From positions 4,556,307 to 4,620,306 of the forward strand of contig VZSR01003807.1 of NCBI GenBank assembly GCA_013398615.1: DNA of 64,000 nucleotides. Reading direction: 5' to 3'. Under the pieces are notes generated by a model. The model saw only the letters and a list, made by a program, of their open reading frames with translations, searched no databases and had not been told where the DNA came from. Positions 1-12,024 of this stretch are shown here, piece after piece. This DNA is from Brachypodius melanocephalos. Its lineage: Eukaryota > Chordata > Aves > Passeriformes > Pycnonotidae. The number at the start of each line of letters is the position of its first letter. The first letter of the stretch is position 1. The translations under genes and the position numbers were made by a program.

Positions 1-1584
1 CATGGCACATTCTAGCTCTAAGAATGACATGTAAATTATCTTAAAAATTATTAAGGAACCAAAGTAGCTCCAAAGCACATGATATGACTGACCCAAATAG
101 ATGACAACTGTTTCTCTCTCGTTTGCTATAGTTAATACAGAACAGAACAGAATGAATTGGCAAATTTGGTTTTTTAAAGAATCCAGTACACGAAGGTGCT
201 TTATCATTTTAGTAATCAATAGAAGATGTAAATTATTCACTTTAATTTGAAGGTAGTTAAAAGAATGGAGTCAAACATTTAAATTATCAAAAAGAGAACC
301 AGAAGGTTGCAGGGCTGTTGTTTAATGTAGTTGTCATATGGAGAAAGCAATGGGGTCCTGTAATTCTCAGAATAAAATTTTACATATGAATGACAGCTGA
401 AAGAGACAGGTTTTTTGATAGATCTGATGTCCTTACAGCATTGTAATAACAGCATGTTGGCAAGTGCAAGTCTGTATTGACAAATATAGGAAAGGATTCA
501 TTTGAATTAATCATGTACATAAATTGTTTATGTAGTAGTGAATTTACACATATCCCACTGTAGAAGGCTCAGCAAAGATTCCTGGGGTTGATTTCTGGAG
601 CCACCCAGGAAAAGCAACAAAATTTCAGAGTGGCGACTACAAAGAAAGCTATTCTGATAACAACCAAATAGACCTGAAAGAAAAGAAGGACAGAAGTGTT
701 TGAACATTTAAAGATGATTAGATTATAGTGTGTTTTTTTTTCTTTTAGCGAGAACATCTTGTACATCTTTGAGAACAGATACTTCTCTTTAAAAAAGCAC
801 GTATGAAATGAAAGCAGCCAGCCTTTCTTGGAAGTGCTCCAGTTAGAATATCTTTTGATTTGGGATAGAGACAAACTTCAGTCCTCAGTTTCTACCTTTG
901 TAATATCAAAACATGAACTGATGAGGTCAGAAGGGGAAAGGTGGCCATGAATCTCTGACAAAGAAAAGTAAATCACTGCACGTGACATATCTTTTCCCTT
1001 TTATTCTTGAGCAACCTTCATGAAAATTAACCTAAAAATTTCCATAATCTTCTAGTATCGGCCATGTGGTACTTGATTTTTTTAAACTAGTACATGAAGT
1101 CTTACTAATATTTAAATTTTCTTGATTTATTTTGTATTTGCATACAATATGTGACTGTAATAGTGGTGTTGCTCTTCAGCACTGCATTCTGAGTGCAGGA
1201 TTTAACAGCTCACACTGTACTTGTTAGGAACTCAATCAGAACAAGTTGTTAAGATGATCAGGCATGGTTCCTGTTTTACCTGTATTGTGTTTCATCTTTA
1301 AGCAATAGGTATTTCATGTGCTATATTATTTCAAGTGTAGAAAAATGTGAGAAAACTATTGCAACAACAAAAAAGGATAAATCCTTGTTCAGAGTAGCTG
1401 TTTTGCTTTCTAGCATGAGCTATAATTATGTTAATTGCAATGATAAATGTTCCTTTTAAATGTGGTTTCTAGTGAGTGTATCCCACTCACTTTTTTGGGG
1501 GAAACAAATCCCATTTTTATGCACCTGAAAGCAAATGTTCATTTCACATTTTCTCTTTTTTTTCCCCTTCTCATGGATCTACAG
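1..1584 (+). other. RYR2: Intron 4, 3' end (partial)
   Basis: This AT-rich non-coding stretch ends in a T-rich tract and the acceptor of exon 5. I looked for the very short exon 4 (expected to encode QVDVEKW and end in TGG followed by GT) and found no match, so it should lie upstream of the window. A small open frame at 569-874 on the minus strand has no recognisable content. Nothing else is identifiable. Confidence 0.8.
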
Positions 1585-1599
1585 AAATTTATGATGAAG
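1585..1599 (+). CDS. RYR2: RYR2 exon 5, 15-base micro-exon (K99-K103)
   Basis: The exon is AAATTTATGATGAAG, encoding KFMMK, exactly five codons (phase 0 at both ends). It is bounded by a strong acceptor (T-rich tract, then CTACAG) and a strong donor, GTAAGG. In human RyR2 these five residues follow W98 and precede residue 104, and the next exon here starts at residue 104, so the fit is exact. They belong to N-terminal domain A, close to the region removed by the human exon 3 deletion. An exon this short is below normal exon-definition size and depends on its flanking splice signals. It is too short for ORF-based detection. Because its length is a multiple of three, skipping would delete five residues without a frameshift. 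Confidence 0.93.
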
Positions 1600-2094
1600 G
1601 TAAGGAAGGTGAACGTTTGGTATTATGCTTCCTGTGGATTCCTACAATTTAATTTAATTAATTCTACTTACTAATTTTTAACATCACCATCAAACTCACT
1701 TTCTTGAACATAAAACATACTGAACTTTAAAAAAAATGAATTTAGAAATCACAGTGACTCTAGTTTGTTTTGGGGTTATGATCATGAAAGACCAAAGGCA
1801 GTCTGTGGAGAAAGGACTTTTGTTTGGCTTCTGTAATTTTCACTTCATACTAATCCTTTCAGTAAGAGTGTAGCATTATGTGATAAATACAAAATTGTGA
1901 TAGAATAAATGAGTAACAGGAGTTTCAGTAAAATATTTTGGAAAGCAGGGTCAGCACACTGTTTCTTCTGTCACAAGAATGCTGTTCTGATGGTTTGGTG
2001 TCTCACCTTTGGGGTGTTTGGACAGGCTTTGGGATGGGGCTGTCACTGGCATTCGCTGGAGCTCTGTGCCTTGAGGCTGCTTTGTGTCTTAACT

Positions 2095-2115
2095 TCTTTT
2101 TTTTTTTTTTTTTTT
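2095..2115. repeat. Poly-T run in intron 5
   Basis: About 21 consecutive T lie between ACTTC and GTCTC. It is a simple homopolymer with no flanking element recognised. The overlapping short open frames here are an effect of the homopolymer and are not genes. Confidence 0.8.
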
Positions 2116-3244
2116 GTCTCATTAAGACTATGACAAAGCACTTGGTAAATCCCCAAGCATTTTGAATAACTGACATTAAACAATTAGCTGCAGTTTTCTC
2201 CAAAATGCGTTGCTTATCCATTTTCTGCTTTAATTATCAATCTATTCCCGATTCAAATTTTAAACTGATTTCTTTACTAATTTTTATCCCCTAAGAGTTT
2301 ATTTTTCTGTGGTATGGTCTTGCTTTGCTGTCGCTCTCCAAAAGTGAGCAATTCTCAGCTAGATAAGCAGTTCTATTTTAAGGGCTGGATTTAATGATGT
2401 CAGAGGAGTTTTCTTAGCATGATTCCTGTGCTGATCCATCTTTTCTTCCCACTTGGCTGGCTGTTTTATTCTTTATCTGTGAGTTTCTTTCTCAAATGGC
2501 AAGGATGATTCACATTCCTTGTACCATACAACAACAGAAAAAGCTTAGTCATGATCCTTAACCTATGAAAATGCCTCCCTCCTCCACTTACTTAGCTCTA
2601 AATAACCAGGAAGATTTTTATTAATTCTTCTATGTCCTATGCAGATAAGGAGGAGGAGAATGGGGGAAGAGAAATCCTCACTAAGCTGAAGGAGAAATCA
2701 ATAAATTTTATCTTCCTGGGCAATTTCGTTTCCAAAACACTGGAAGTGCTTGAAAGTTGGCATTTGTAGTGGAAGTATTGCTTCAGCCATAAATATAAAT
2801 GTTTATTTTACATATAAATCTGGAAACAGACAATCAATGTTATTTACTTTTGATTAATTTTTACTGCTGTGTCTGCTTTTCATTGTTGTGAATTTTCTCA
2901 TTGCTAGGAAAGTGATAACATAAATGTCATGTCAGAAATGTTAATGATGAAGTATATTTGAAGTTTCAAAGTGTTTCTAATTGTGCCTTCCAACAGGTCA
3001 ATATTAGCAAAATTGGGATCATTTTTTAGCATGGTGCTGGCACAAATATTTGTCATCATGACTAGTTATTCCAATCTTTTTAATATAGATAGTAAAATAT
3101 TTCTATGTTCTCAACTGAATTAAGATATGCTTATGGGTTTTTTTTTTTGGCCAGCTGATTTATTCAAATTCAGATCATTATGTGATATTTATATAGCATG
3201 TAATTACACAAGCTATCTTTAGGAAACCTATAGTTTGGCTGAAG

Positions 3245-3246
<2 letters not shown>

Positions 3247-3302
<56 letters not shown>
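3247..3302. repeat. 56-base poly-T homopolymer
   Basis: An uninterrupted run of 56 T sits between GAAGTC and GCCTGGCAC. It is by far the longest homopolymer in the window; the others are about 18-21 bases. No retrocopy or SINE body is recognisable on either side. The exact length should be treated as uncertain because such runs are prone to assembly and polymerase error. Confidence 0.9.
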
Positions 3303-3304
<2 letters not shown>

Positions 3305-5314
3305 CTGGCACAAAAAAAAGGTAGGGGGTAACTGCTGAGCAAGTTAATAAAAGAAGTTTGTTTTGTTACTTTTTTAAAATCTTCTTTTTTCTTACTCTTT
3401 TTTTTTTAATCACAGTGGCCATCATTATCTGGAAGTAGGTACTAACAGTGATCAATCATGCTAATCTCCATGGCTGAATTTTTGTAGCATTTGCTGTTTG
3501 GTAGTGAATTTCACAAAAAGTCAGTAGTGATTTAAAAGTAAAGTATAAAGACGTGAATATGTATATGAATATATATTTATATGAATATAATGTCTTGAGA
3601 GATTCATCTTCTGCTTGTTGTTCTAATGTAACATGGTGTGTAGGCTGCAGTGAGACAAAAAAAAGGGTTTTAGACTGATTCACCCTTTGGTTTGTTCTTA
3701 TGTGATAGGAGCAGGGTGAGGGAATATTAGCTCGATGCCTCGTGTCCGTGAATTGATTTTCTTTGCATCTTTAAATTTTAAGCACCTAAAGGCTAGTTTG
3801 GTGCCAACCACTTGGAAACGTCAACCCAAAAGCACAGTAATTGCAGAAGGGTTAGCATTTTTGTTTTCTTCGGTAGAAGAATTCAAGGGTTCTGGGCCTG
3901 GATGCTGCAACTTTGGAAAGGAAAATCTGTCTGTTTTGTATCAAGTTTTTAAAATAAATACATACTTCTGTGAGCAAGAGGAAGATATAAAACTTCTTGG
4001 CTTATTCTCTGTAGCTTTGTAGTCTTTACTTCTTGCAGCATTTTCAAGTTTTCTGATGTTGCTGCAGATTTAATTTCCCAGTGTTAGTATTCCAAGCATC
4101 AGTTGTTTAGTTTTGCCTGCCTTATCTTTCCTCACAAGCCTTCTAACTCTGTTCCAGGGTTATTTCACAAGATCTGCAGTGATTCAGACTGTTTCCACAC
4201 ACTCTGTTTTCACCACTGCTTGGATTTTCTGGACTCTGGTTGGCATTCATCTCAGAAAACTGAAATTCCAGACTTAGAGCCATGGATATTCCAAGCTCTC
4301 TGTGTAACCACAAGCAGAATGCTTAGATTTTAGGTGGGGTGAATTACTGAGCAAAAGGGTCTTTTTTCTATCCACTGGCTATTTAGTTGCCTTAAGCTAC
4401 ATTAATCTGAGTGTTTTGTCATCAAGTGTATTAGGTCTGGCTGAGATGGAGTTTGTTTTCCCCACAGCATCCTTCACAGTGCTGTGCTTTGCATTGGTGT
4501 TGATAAGCACCAGTGTTTTGGCTATTGCTGAGCAGCACTGGCAGAGCATCTGCACTGTCTCTCCAACATTCCACCTCTCATCTGTGGGCTGATGTGAGAA
4601 AGATCTTGGAATAGGACACACCTAGGACACTAGACTCAAATTTACCACAGCAATATTGCATACCATGTGATGTCAGCTCATAGATAAAAGCTACGAAAAG
4701 GAGAAAGTGGAGGCATTTGTTGTTTCCAGCATTTGCCTTCTGGAGCAACCATGATGTGTGCTGAAGCCCTGCTTCTGGGGAAGTGGCCAGGCATTTCCTG
4801 AAGATGGGGAGTAACAAAATCTTTTGGCTTTCTCTTTACTTGTGTGCATGAATGACCTCTCACTTCTGCTTTAGTAAACTGCCTTAGCTCTCCTTGTTCT
4901 CCATCTTACTTCCTCTCCCTTGTTCAACTGAAATGAGGGAGTGATAGAGCAGGTTGGGAGGCACCTGGCATCTAGCCAAGGTCAACCCACCATATCAAGA
5001 TTTATTATTATTTTTGAAGCTTTTGATTTCCAGCTTTTCATGATTATAGTGATATTAGGAGAACAAGCCTTCCTGTATTTTTCACCTGGCTATTGCCTGG
5101 TGTCAGAAGCTCTGATTACTCATCTGAAGTTGTATTCAGTGTGAAAAATTTAGACAGTATGTTCTTGTGGAGAGCAAGAGGTCTTGGTGAGCACTTACCT
5201 GTTGTGGCCTCTTAATTTAGGCAGCTTGTAGTACTGCATAATTGCTGATTTTAGATAAATACTGGCCTCCATCAACATTGGTCTACAATAGAAATTGCAC
5301 ATTAATAATGAAAT

Positions 5315-5367
5315 CATTAGGTGAGTAGATATTATTTTATTACTTACATTAGGTGAGTAGATATTAT
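5315..5367. repeat. 21-base direct repeat with 32-base period
   Basis: The motif CATTAGGTGAGTAGATATTA plus a final T occurs at 5315-5335 and again, identically, at 5347-5367, separated by 11 bases. This looks like a short local duplication. Each copy contains AGGTGAGT, a perfect donor-like sequence, but there is no evidence of an exon upstream. Confidence 0.9.
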
Positions 5368-8300
5368 GGAAATATTTTGACAATCATCTCCTCTACAGAA
5401 ATGGTTGTAGTATTGTGCAAACATTTACGTGTAGAATCATGATGAAATGGTTTTGACCATGGGACATCCTTCCTCTTCTGCCCAGGTCCCTTTTATTCTT
5501 TTCCTGATTTCTTTCACTTCATGACTAATTCTGCCATCATGGGGTTTTCCTTCTCCTACATAAGGATTCAAAATTTGCATTTATTCCACATCTTTTCAAT
5601 AATTCTCATTTTGTCTTGTGGGTTGCTTAAATAGAAAGCTTTAATTTGCTTACATGAAGGAAGTCACAAAGAATTTTATATAAACAAAGCACATGTTTAT
5701 TGTGTAGTCATTTTTTTTTTTTTAAGTAACTAGCTCAGAATAAATACTTACCTTAGCCTGCTGGTTTAAAAACTTTCCTCAGTGTCTTGATAAAGGCATG
5801 GATGCCAGCAGCCTTACATCTCTGATCTTGACACAGGTTATTTCAGACTGGGAACACCAGGGGCTAAATACACTTTTACTCAGAGTACATGTAGTTGATT
5901 TTTTTTCATGCCATGATTTTTTTTCATGAAATGTGGTCAGCTGCAATGTGGGTTCCAGGGAAGAGACTTGGAGAAGATTTAATCACTGGAAGAACATTTC
6001 CCTTTTTATGTAAATATAATTCTTTAGCATTTCCATCAGTGGTGGGTGCAATATCCTGCTTGGTATATTTCTGTAGTGGTGGTAGATTTACATTTAAAAG
6101 GGTTCAAAACAGGTAGCTGTAGGCTATTCTGTATTTAATTCTACACTTCTGCTTATGCATTTAGTCAAAGTGTCTACAGACACAGAAGTATTGTTTAAAT
6201 AACGTGGTAGTTTTCTAACAGTATAAACTCCTGAACATCATGAAACTTGGAACATCTTTGTGATGGAGAACATGATGCTTTTTGTATTCATATTTGCAAG
6301 TATTTTTATGGAAGGATTGGTGTTGCATGTTTAACATGCTGTTGTCTCCAGCATCTGATTTAAGTTTAAGATGGCCATCATCAATGTGTTCCATTTTAGT
6401 GAAGTGTAAGTAGCCAGTGTTTTAAAGGACATTATTTTACTCCAATGTACATATGAAACAACCACTAATAGTCATATTTGAAACTTCTAATGGTGTCCTA
6501 CAGTAGTTGCTTTGAAAAACATTTGTGAAGGAAAACTGGGAGCACGTTGCTTTTTTTATTGTACAGCCACTTTACCATATTCAGTGCCATGAAAGCAGTT
6601 GTGTTGTATTTTTTTAGAAACCCATTAAAAGCAATATTGATTGGTCATAAGTTCATCTAGACTGTTAGGGCTGGATCTGGGGAACAGAGGAAATACGAAG
6701 ATGAGCAGCTGATTGTGATTAGGTCATGCTATATGACTAAGTTATATAGACTGCATTTTTGAAGGATTTACTGATATTTATTATTCCATTTGATTTTTTT
6801 AAAATTATTTTTTGAAGTCTATCAAAGCTATTTTTTCCTTGCATTTTAGTCTTTGTACTGTCATTTTCCCTATAGCACATGTCAGTAATTCCATTCTACC
6901 AACATGGACCTCTCATGGAGTAAAGCATGAAAAGCCATTACATTCTTCTTAAAAACTTGCTATGTTATTTTGTATGACTGTTTCTAGAGTGTGAATCAGT
7001 TCCTGTGTGACACATTCAATATTTTTAAATTGCTTTTGTGGGTGACTAGACTTGTTTGAATAGCCATGTGCTAAATGCAATTGCTGTCACGCTTTCTTAA
7101 GCATTACATTTCTGAATAATGACATTACAGAAGCTTTTTCTTTACATATGCAAAATATTGAAATAACTGTCCTGTTTAAATACTTTTAAATGCTTTCACA
7201 TGGTTCTCTCTGGTACCTCCCTCAAGCTTTTTCTCTTTTCTCACATTTTTGAAGATTGCGTAGACCTGTGAAGAAAAGTCAGCAAAAAAATGAGCATTTG
7301 CTTGCAGTAGAGTTCTCATTGGTCTAAGGGATGTTTTTGTCTAGTAGAAATAAGGCTTTCAGTATAAAAAGAATGGAAGAGTAATGGCTGACTCAAAATC
7401 ATGGATGCCACAAGGTTATTCATTATTTTAGCCTCTAAAACATCTCATGGTGAGGTTCCCAGAAGCTCAAAGGGTTTTAAAACATGTATTCGTGTGACCA
7501 TGAATAATTTCCTGCAGCTTCTCATGTGTTTCCAGGAGTGCAGCCATAGGCAAAGCAGTGCAGGTGCTGTTGTGTGAGTCTTTTGGTCTGATTGATTACC
7601 TGTCTCTGCCTGTGACAGTCACATATGTGCAAAGTAGTACTGATACAAAGGGATGGTTGAATCAGGTCTAAAATATCTTACTCCATATTGGGTTGGTATT
7701 CATGGTAAAATGGATAAATTTTTTGTTCTATCTTTGCACATTTTATTGCACAGCTTTTAGGCTGTAGTTTCTGAGTGCTTTTTGGCATTTTAATCCTCTT
7801 TCTATTAAGAAAACATAGAAAATATATTTCCCAATTTTAGCTTATTTTTCTTGATTTTGGTTTATGATAACATTCTTTACATCAAATTAAACAGCTCAGA
7901 TCTTAATAATCTATTGTCATTGCCTGGTCTTCCAATGTATTGAACTTGAAACCTGTTTATATTTTATAATGCTAATTTATTCCGCTCTAATTCTTGTTGT
8001 TCTATTCTAAATTGCCTTTCCTTTAGAAATGACTTTTGGTTAATGAGATGACTCCAAATAAATCTTGTATTCCAGCTGCAGAAGTATTGGATTAGAGATG
8101 GGCAGTTTACATGAAATTTTCACGAGCAATGTGAATTTGTCAGCCCCTTATGCTTTCAATCTCAAATTATTGTCTTTAGTGTTTACCAGTTCTGAAGGCT
8201 TTTAAATATTTTTCTATACCCCACATTCTTGGGAAATAAAATGTGAAGAGTTTTGTGTTAATATAATTGATACTCCTGAATAGCATAGCATGTAGAACTT

Positions 8301-10762
8301 CAATGGATAAGTTATTCTTTGAAAACAAATATATTTTTTGTTCCATCTGGTTTTATTTGAGGAATGTATTGTTCAATTTGGAAATTACCCTGAAAATTGG
8401 AAATTAGAAACATAAAGAAAATAAGACTCATGATAAATAACGTGGTTGTCAGCAACTGCCTTGCATTATAATGCCATTCATACATTTGTGCAAAAATCTG
8501 TGGGCATTGTGACTTCCAGGTAGTCTTACTTCTAGACTCTTCTGAAATGTTATTATTGCAATATAACAAGAAGTTTGGTAGAACTCCAGTGTCAGATATC
8601 ATCTTGGATGTGGCATCTTTGCTACAGAAAGTCTGATTGCTAATTGGTTTTTTTTTGTTTTTTAATATGGAAAATCTACAATTTTCTGCTGGAAATGGAA
8701 TGGATTGTTTTAAAAATCAAAGATTATTTCAGTAGACAATCATAGTCATACATGGTATGTAGTTTCTGGCATAAAGATAAATGCTGAGTATATAGTTATG
8801 AAATGGGCCGTTAAAACAGGAAATGAGCTTACAGGTATGTACGTGTCCTGGAAGACAAGCTCCAAAATGGAAGGCAGTTTCATTGAGCCAGCCTTTTTTT
8901 CTATCCTTTTCTTATTTTTCTATTTCATCTTTTCACTTTGTCTCCAAAAGAACAGTTTGATTATGGTTGCCTCTCAGAAACCTTTGAGCAGAAAATGCCT
9001 AAAATGTTTTTTACATTTGAAAAAACATACCACACACTTGCTTGCATTCCTCTAATGGACAAAGTAATACTAATTAAAAAGAATTGCTTTCATCCTCTTG
9101 CAAAAAAAAAAAAATCTAAAACCCTGCTCGTCCATTTTTCACAAAAGTGATTGAGTTTTTTTAGAACCAACCTTTCTCTTTTTCAGCTACAAGTGAGAAT
9201 TTAACAAAATAGATGCTAGACAGACAAATCAATATGGCTAAAGTAAGGGCAAGCTAATATGGCTGTGATGTTGTTGGTTATGCTATTCTCAACTTTTGTG
9301 CAACAGGCAATCAAGTCTTTGTGTTAGATATCAAATTTATGGATAATAAAATAGAATACTTTGAATAAAATTACTGGTGAAATTTTAAAATTTTGTTCGA
9401 ATTACTGACTTTGTTAGTTGGATACCTATGTCTGCTGTTGATAAGGTTTGCATCTGAAATGCTGGTAGGGCAATATGTTCACAGCAGTTTTTTCCTCTCT
9501 TCCCCACTGTGATGGGTAGCAGACATTCAGTGCTCATCTTTGGCACAGCGAGCGTGACATTATCAAATACCTTGTTCTTTCCTTGTGCCTTTGGAAAAAG
9601 TTGTGGTGCTAATGGTGGTTCAAATCTTCGTATCTTACTGTAAAGGCTGGGCCTGTGACAGACTTCATGACTTTGACTAGCTCTTAGTAAAAATTCATGA
9701 CGTTCAGTCTTCCAAAGAGATTTTTCAATGTGCCTTCCTGCATTTTGACTGCTATGCGGTTTGTTGACAGTCAAAATATACCTTGTGTCCATCAACCTGC
9801 TCTTTTCTTAATAAACATAAAATCCAGAAACTCTTGGCAGTTTCTTAACAATGCTAAAATTATTACTTTTGAAGTGCTTGGTGTTTCACCACCTTGTTAT
9901 TTTCCTTGACCAAGTAATTCAAAGTTCAATAAATGCTAATGCATAAAATATAAAGAAGGATAAGAAATAAACATGGAAGGGAAATAATTGTATGTTGCCA
10001 TCATAGCCGTTCAGTTAAATTGATCTTCAGCACTGAAATACTGCCAGAGATGTAAGATAGTATGATTTTTAAAATTTATTTTGTAATTAATCTCATGTTC
10101 CAGTCAAACAGAAGGTCAGTCTTCTATGGTAAAAGAAAGTGTATAAATACCATATATAAGAAATTAAATTCCTTAAAGTTAAGTATCAGATTTGTATATG
10201 AAAGAATAATGCTGCTTATGGAATTGTCACATTTATAGACTCATTAAATATTTACTTATCACTGCTTCTTGGAGCGTGTGCTGTGCATAAAGTTACATGG
10301 GTTGTTCTGTCAGAGAAGTGTGAACTTATGCTCTTGACTGTCTTGTCAGACAGTCTGCCCTGTCCAGTGCTAGTTATCTGCATTTCAGCATAAGGAATAC
10401 ATAAATCTTCAGAAGAAGTTGTAGGTTTCTTCATGCCTTAACAAGATTTATTTATTCTTTCATTAGTGCTTAAACTGATTATTGATAAATAGAAACTGTA
10501 GTGAAAATATTGGGAGAAAATAGTTGTAGTTTCTTGGCATAAAAGTGAATTTTATCACTTCAGTTTTCTCTTACTCATGATTTATGCTGTGTTTCTGAAG
10601 AGGAACAATTACTTGGATGTGATTTCTGAGTTTTCAGAACCCCCAAATAGTGTTGAGTTAGCTTAGACATCTTTGAACATTTACCTGTCCTAGCAGATAA
10701 AGAATTCTGTCTTCTGTATGAAAGCTGTGTGGAACAAAGCAATTTGCAGGTTGATGGTCTTC

Positions 10763-10783
10763 AATGTGGTTGAAAACCACATT
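10763..10783. repeat. Short perfect hairpin in intron 5
   Basis: AATGTGGTT (10763-10771) and its exact reverse complement AACCACATT (10775-10783) flank a GAA loop. A nine-base-pair stem could occur by chance, and no function is inferred. Confidence 0.7.
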
Positions 10784-11106
10784 ACTCCCTGGTAAAATGG
10801 GAAGAATATTCAAAAATCTCCCATTGCATACCATCTGTCTAGAAAAAGATATAATTTGTGGGGAAAATGGGTGAATATGAAGACACTTAACAATAGGTGA
10901 GTTTGTAGAGGGTAGCATGACACAAATCAAAGCTTCTCTTAGAGGCAACTCGCTTTCAGCACAAGGAAGAAGGATTCGAGATATTAGAACATATTTTTAA
11001 CCAAATAAGTGATGGCTGAAAGTACACAATATTCTCTCATCTTTCTTTCTCAAAAGGCTCCATTTTATTAAAACATACCGGTATATCATTTCTCTTTACC
11101 TTTCAG

Positions 11107-11181
11107 TCTGCACAAGGCGGTGGACATCGAACGCTGCTCTACGGGCATGCGATCCTGCTGCGCCATTCCTACAGTGGCATG
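11107..11181 (+). CDS. RYR2: RYR2 exon 6 (S104-M128)
   Basis: These 75 bases encode 25 residues (phase 0 at both ends) including the conserved GGGHRTLLYGHAILLRHS core shared by ryanodine receptors. They form part of the N-terminal domain A beta-trefoil, which contributes to inter-subunit contacts around the fourfold axis of the cytoplasmic cap. The acceptor is CTTTCAG and the donor GTATGT. The exon contains at least five CpG dinucleotides in 75 bases, unlike the CpG-poor introns around it. Its length is a multiple of three, so skipping would preserve frame but remove a core strand of the trefoil. It is separated from exon 7 by only 764 bases. Confidence 0.97.
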
Positions 11182-11945
11182 GTATGTAACTGTGGTACAT
11201 GAGCTGGGAGCAGCAGCGATGGCTTTTTTGCATGAAAGTTACATTTGAAAGTGCCTGGAATATTGCCATTTACTGGTATCTGGAGAATTACTCATGTCAG
11301 AGGTATTTTGCTGTGGTTTTAGAAACATTTGTGAAGGGTAGGTACTTGGAAATACAAAATCAAGCTGGTTGTGTCTGGGTAAGTGGGAAAACTAAGTCTG
11401 GCTCCCCTAGTACTAATTGCTGTTGGTCAGTCTGAGTTGGTGAATTTTCATTTCTTTCTCCTTGGATTTTCCATATTGCATGAGTTGTGATTGAGTATAC
11501 AGCTGGCACCTTGCTGTCAACCTGAGCATATGTTAGAGACTGAGTGGGAAAGGAGATCCCTTCTTACATGTATTTTGGACAGAAGTCTTAGTTGGAAATT
11601 CCCTGATGAATTATACAGGTTCCAAACTCCTTATCTAAAGGTGAGGGTTCATCGAGCTGAAATCTGATCCAACTAAATCCTTTATTTCCAGTCTTAATAT
11701 TCCTCAGTGAAAAATAACCTCAGTCTCAGTGAAAAATAACCTGGGTAGACTGAGAGGTTATTTTAGAACATAAATTTTTGTCAAGACTCCTTGACAGCAT
11801 TTCAGCTTATCAAGCATGTATGTTCCTGGTAATAACTAATGGGGATAATCTAAGAATATTTAATCCTGTGTTAGTAGTTGATGGCTTTTAATATATTGTT
11901 TAGAAGTGAGCAGAACAAGTAAAGTATGCTTTTTTCTTTTGGTAG
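11182..11945 (+). other. RYR2: Intron 6 (764 bases)
   Basis: This short intron runs between a GTATGT donor and an acceptor preceded by TTTTTTCTTTTGGTAG. It contains an 18-base direct repeat (11703-11720 and 11725-11742) that overlaps an inverted repeat ending at 11764. Nothing else is recognised. Confidence 0.9.
11703..11764. repeat. Direct repeat overlapping a hairpin
   Basis: CTCAGTGAAAAATAACCT occurs at 11703-11720 and 11725-11742. In addition AAAATAACCTCAGTCT (11711-11726) is largely the reverse complement of AGACTGAGAGGTTATTTT (11747-11764), which has one two-base bulge. The transcript could therefore fold a stem of about 16 pairs inside intron 6. Confidence 0.85.
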
Positions 11946-12024
11946 TACCTATGCTGTCTCTCTACATCTCGATCATCAATGGATAAGCTGGCATTTGATG
12001 TAGGATTGCAAGAGGACACAACAG
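11946..12024 (+). CDS. RYR2: RYR2 exon 7 (Y129-T154 plus first base of G155)
   Basis: These 79 bases encode 26 residues and one base of the next codon. The product begins YLCCLSTSRSSMDKLAFDVG and continues to QEDTT, strands of the domain A beta-trefoil. The YLCC start is typical of RyR2; RyR3 has threonine in place of the first cysteine here. I recall threonine in human at the position that is methionine here. The exon ends ACA G before the donor GTAACC, and the split glycine codon is completed by GT from exon 8. Confidence 0.97.

Larger units (their letters stand above)
1600..11106 (+). other. RYR2: Intron 5 (9.5 kb)
   Basis: This AT-rich intron holds homopolymer T runs (about 2095-2115 and a 56-base run at 3247-3302), a 21-base direct repeat around 5315-5367, and a short hairpin at 10763-10783 (AATGTGGTT, loop GAA, AACCACATT). 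An open frame of 136 codons at 9385-9795 on the minus strand is the longest in the window, but I recognise no family in it. No confident mobile element was seen; a weak CR1-like stretch near 4945-5000 is not called. Confidence 0.85.

Noticed and set aside
300..360. Possible exon 4 near GAGAAAGCAATGGGGTCC
   Set aside because: It does not encode the expected residues in any frame and lacks a proper acceptor.
4940..5000. Possible CR1 3' end, minus strand
   Set aside because: GATAGAGCAGGTTGGGAGGC and AAGGTCAACCCACC are suggestive, but too few landmark phrases survive to call it.
9385..9795. 136-codon minus-strand open frame, longest in the window
   Set aside because: No recognisable domain, no promoter or splice context, and a length within what chance gives in 64 kb over six frames. 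It lies inside intron 5.
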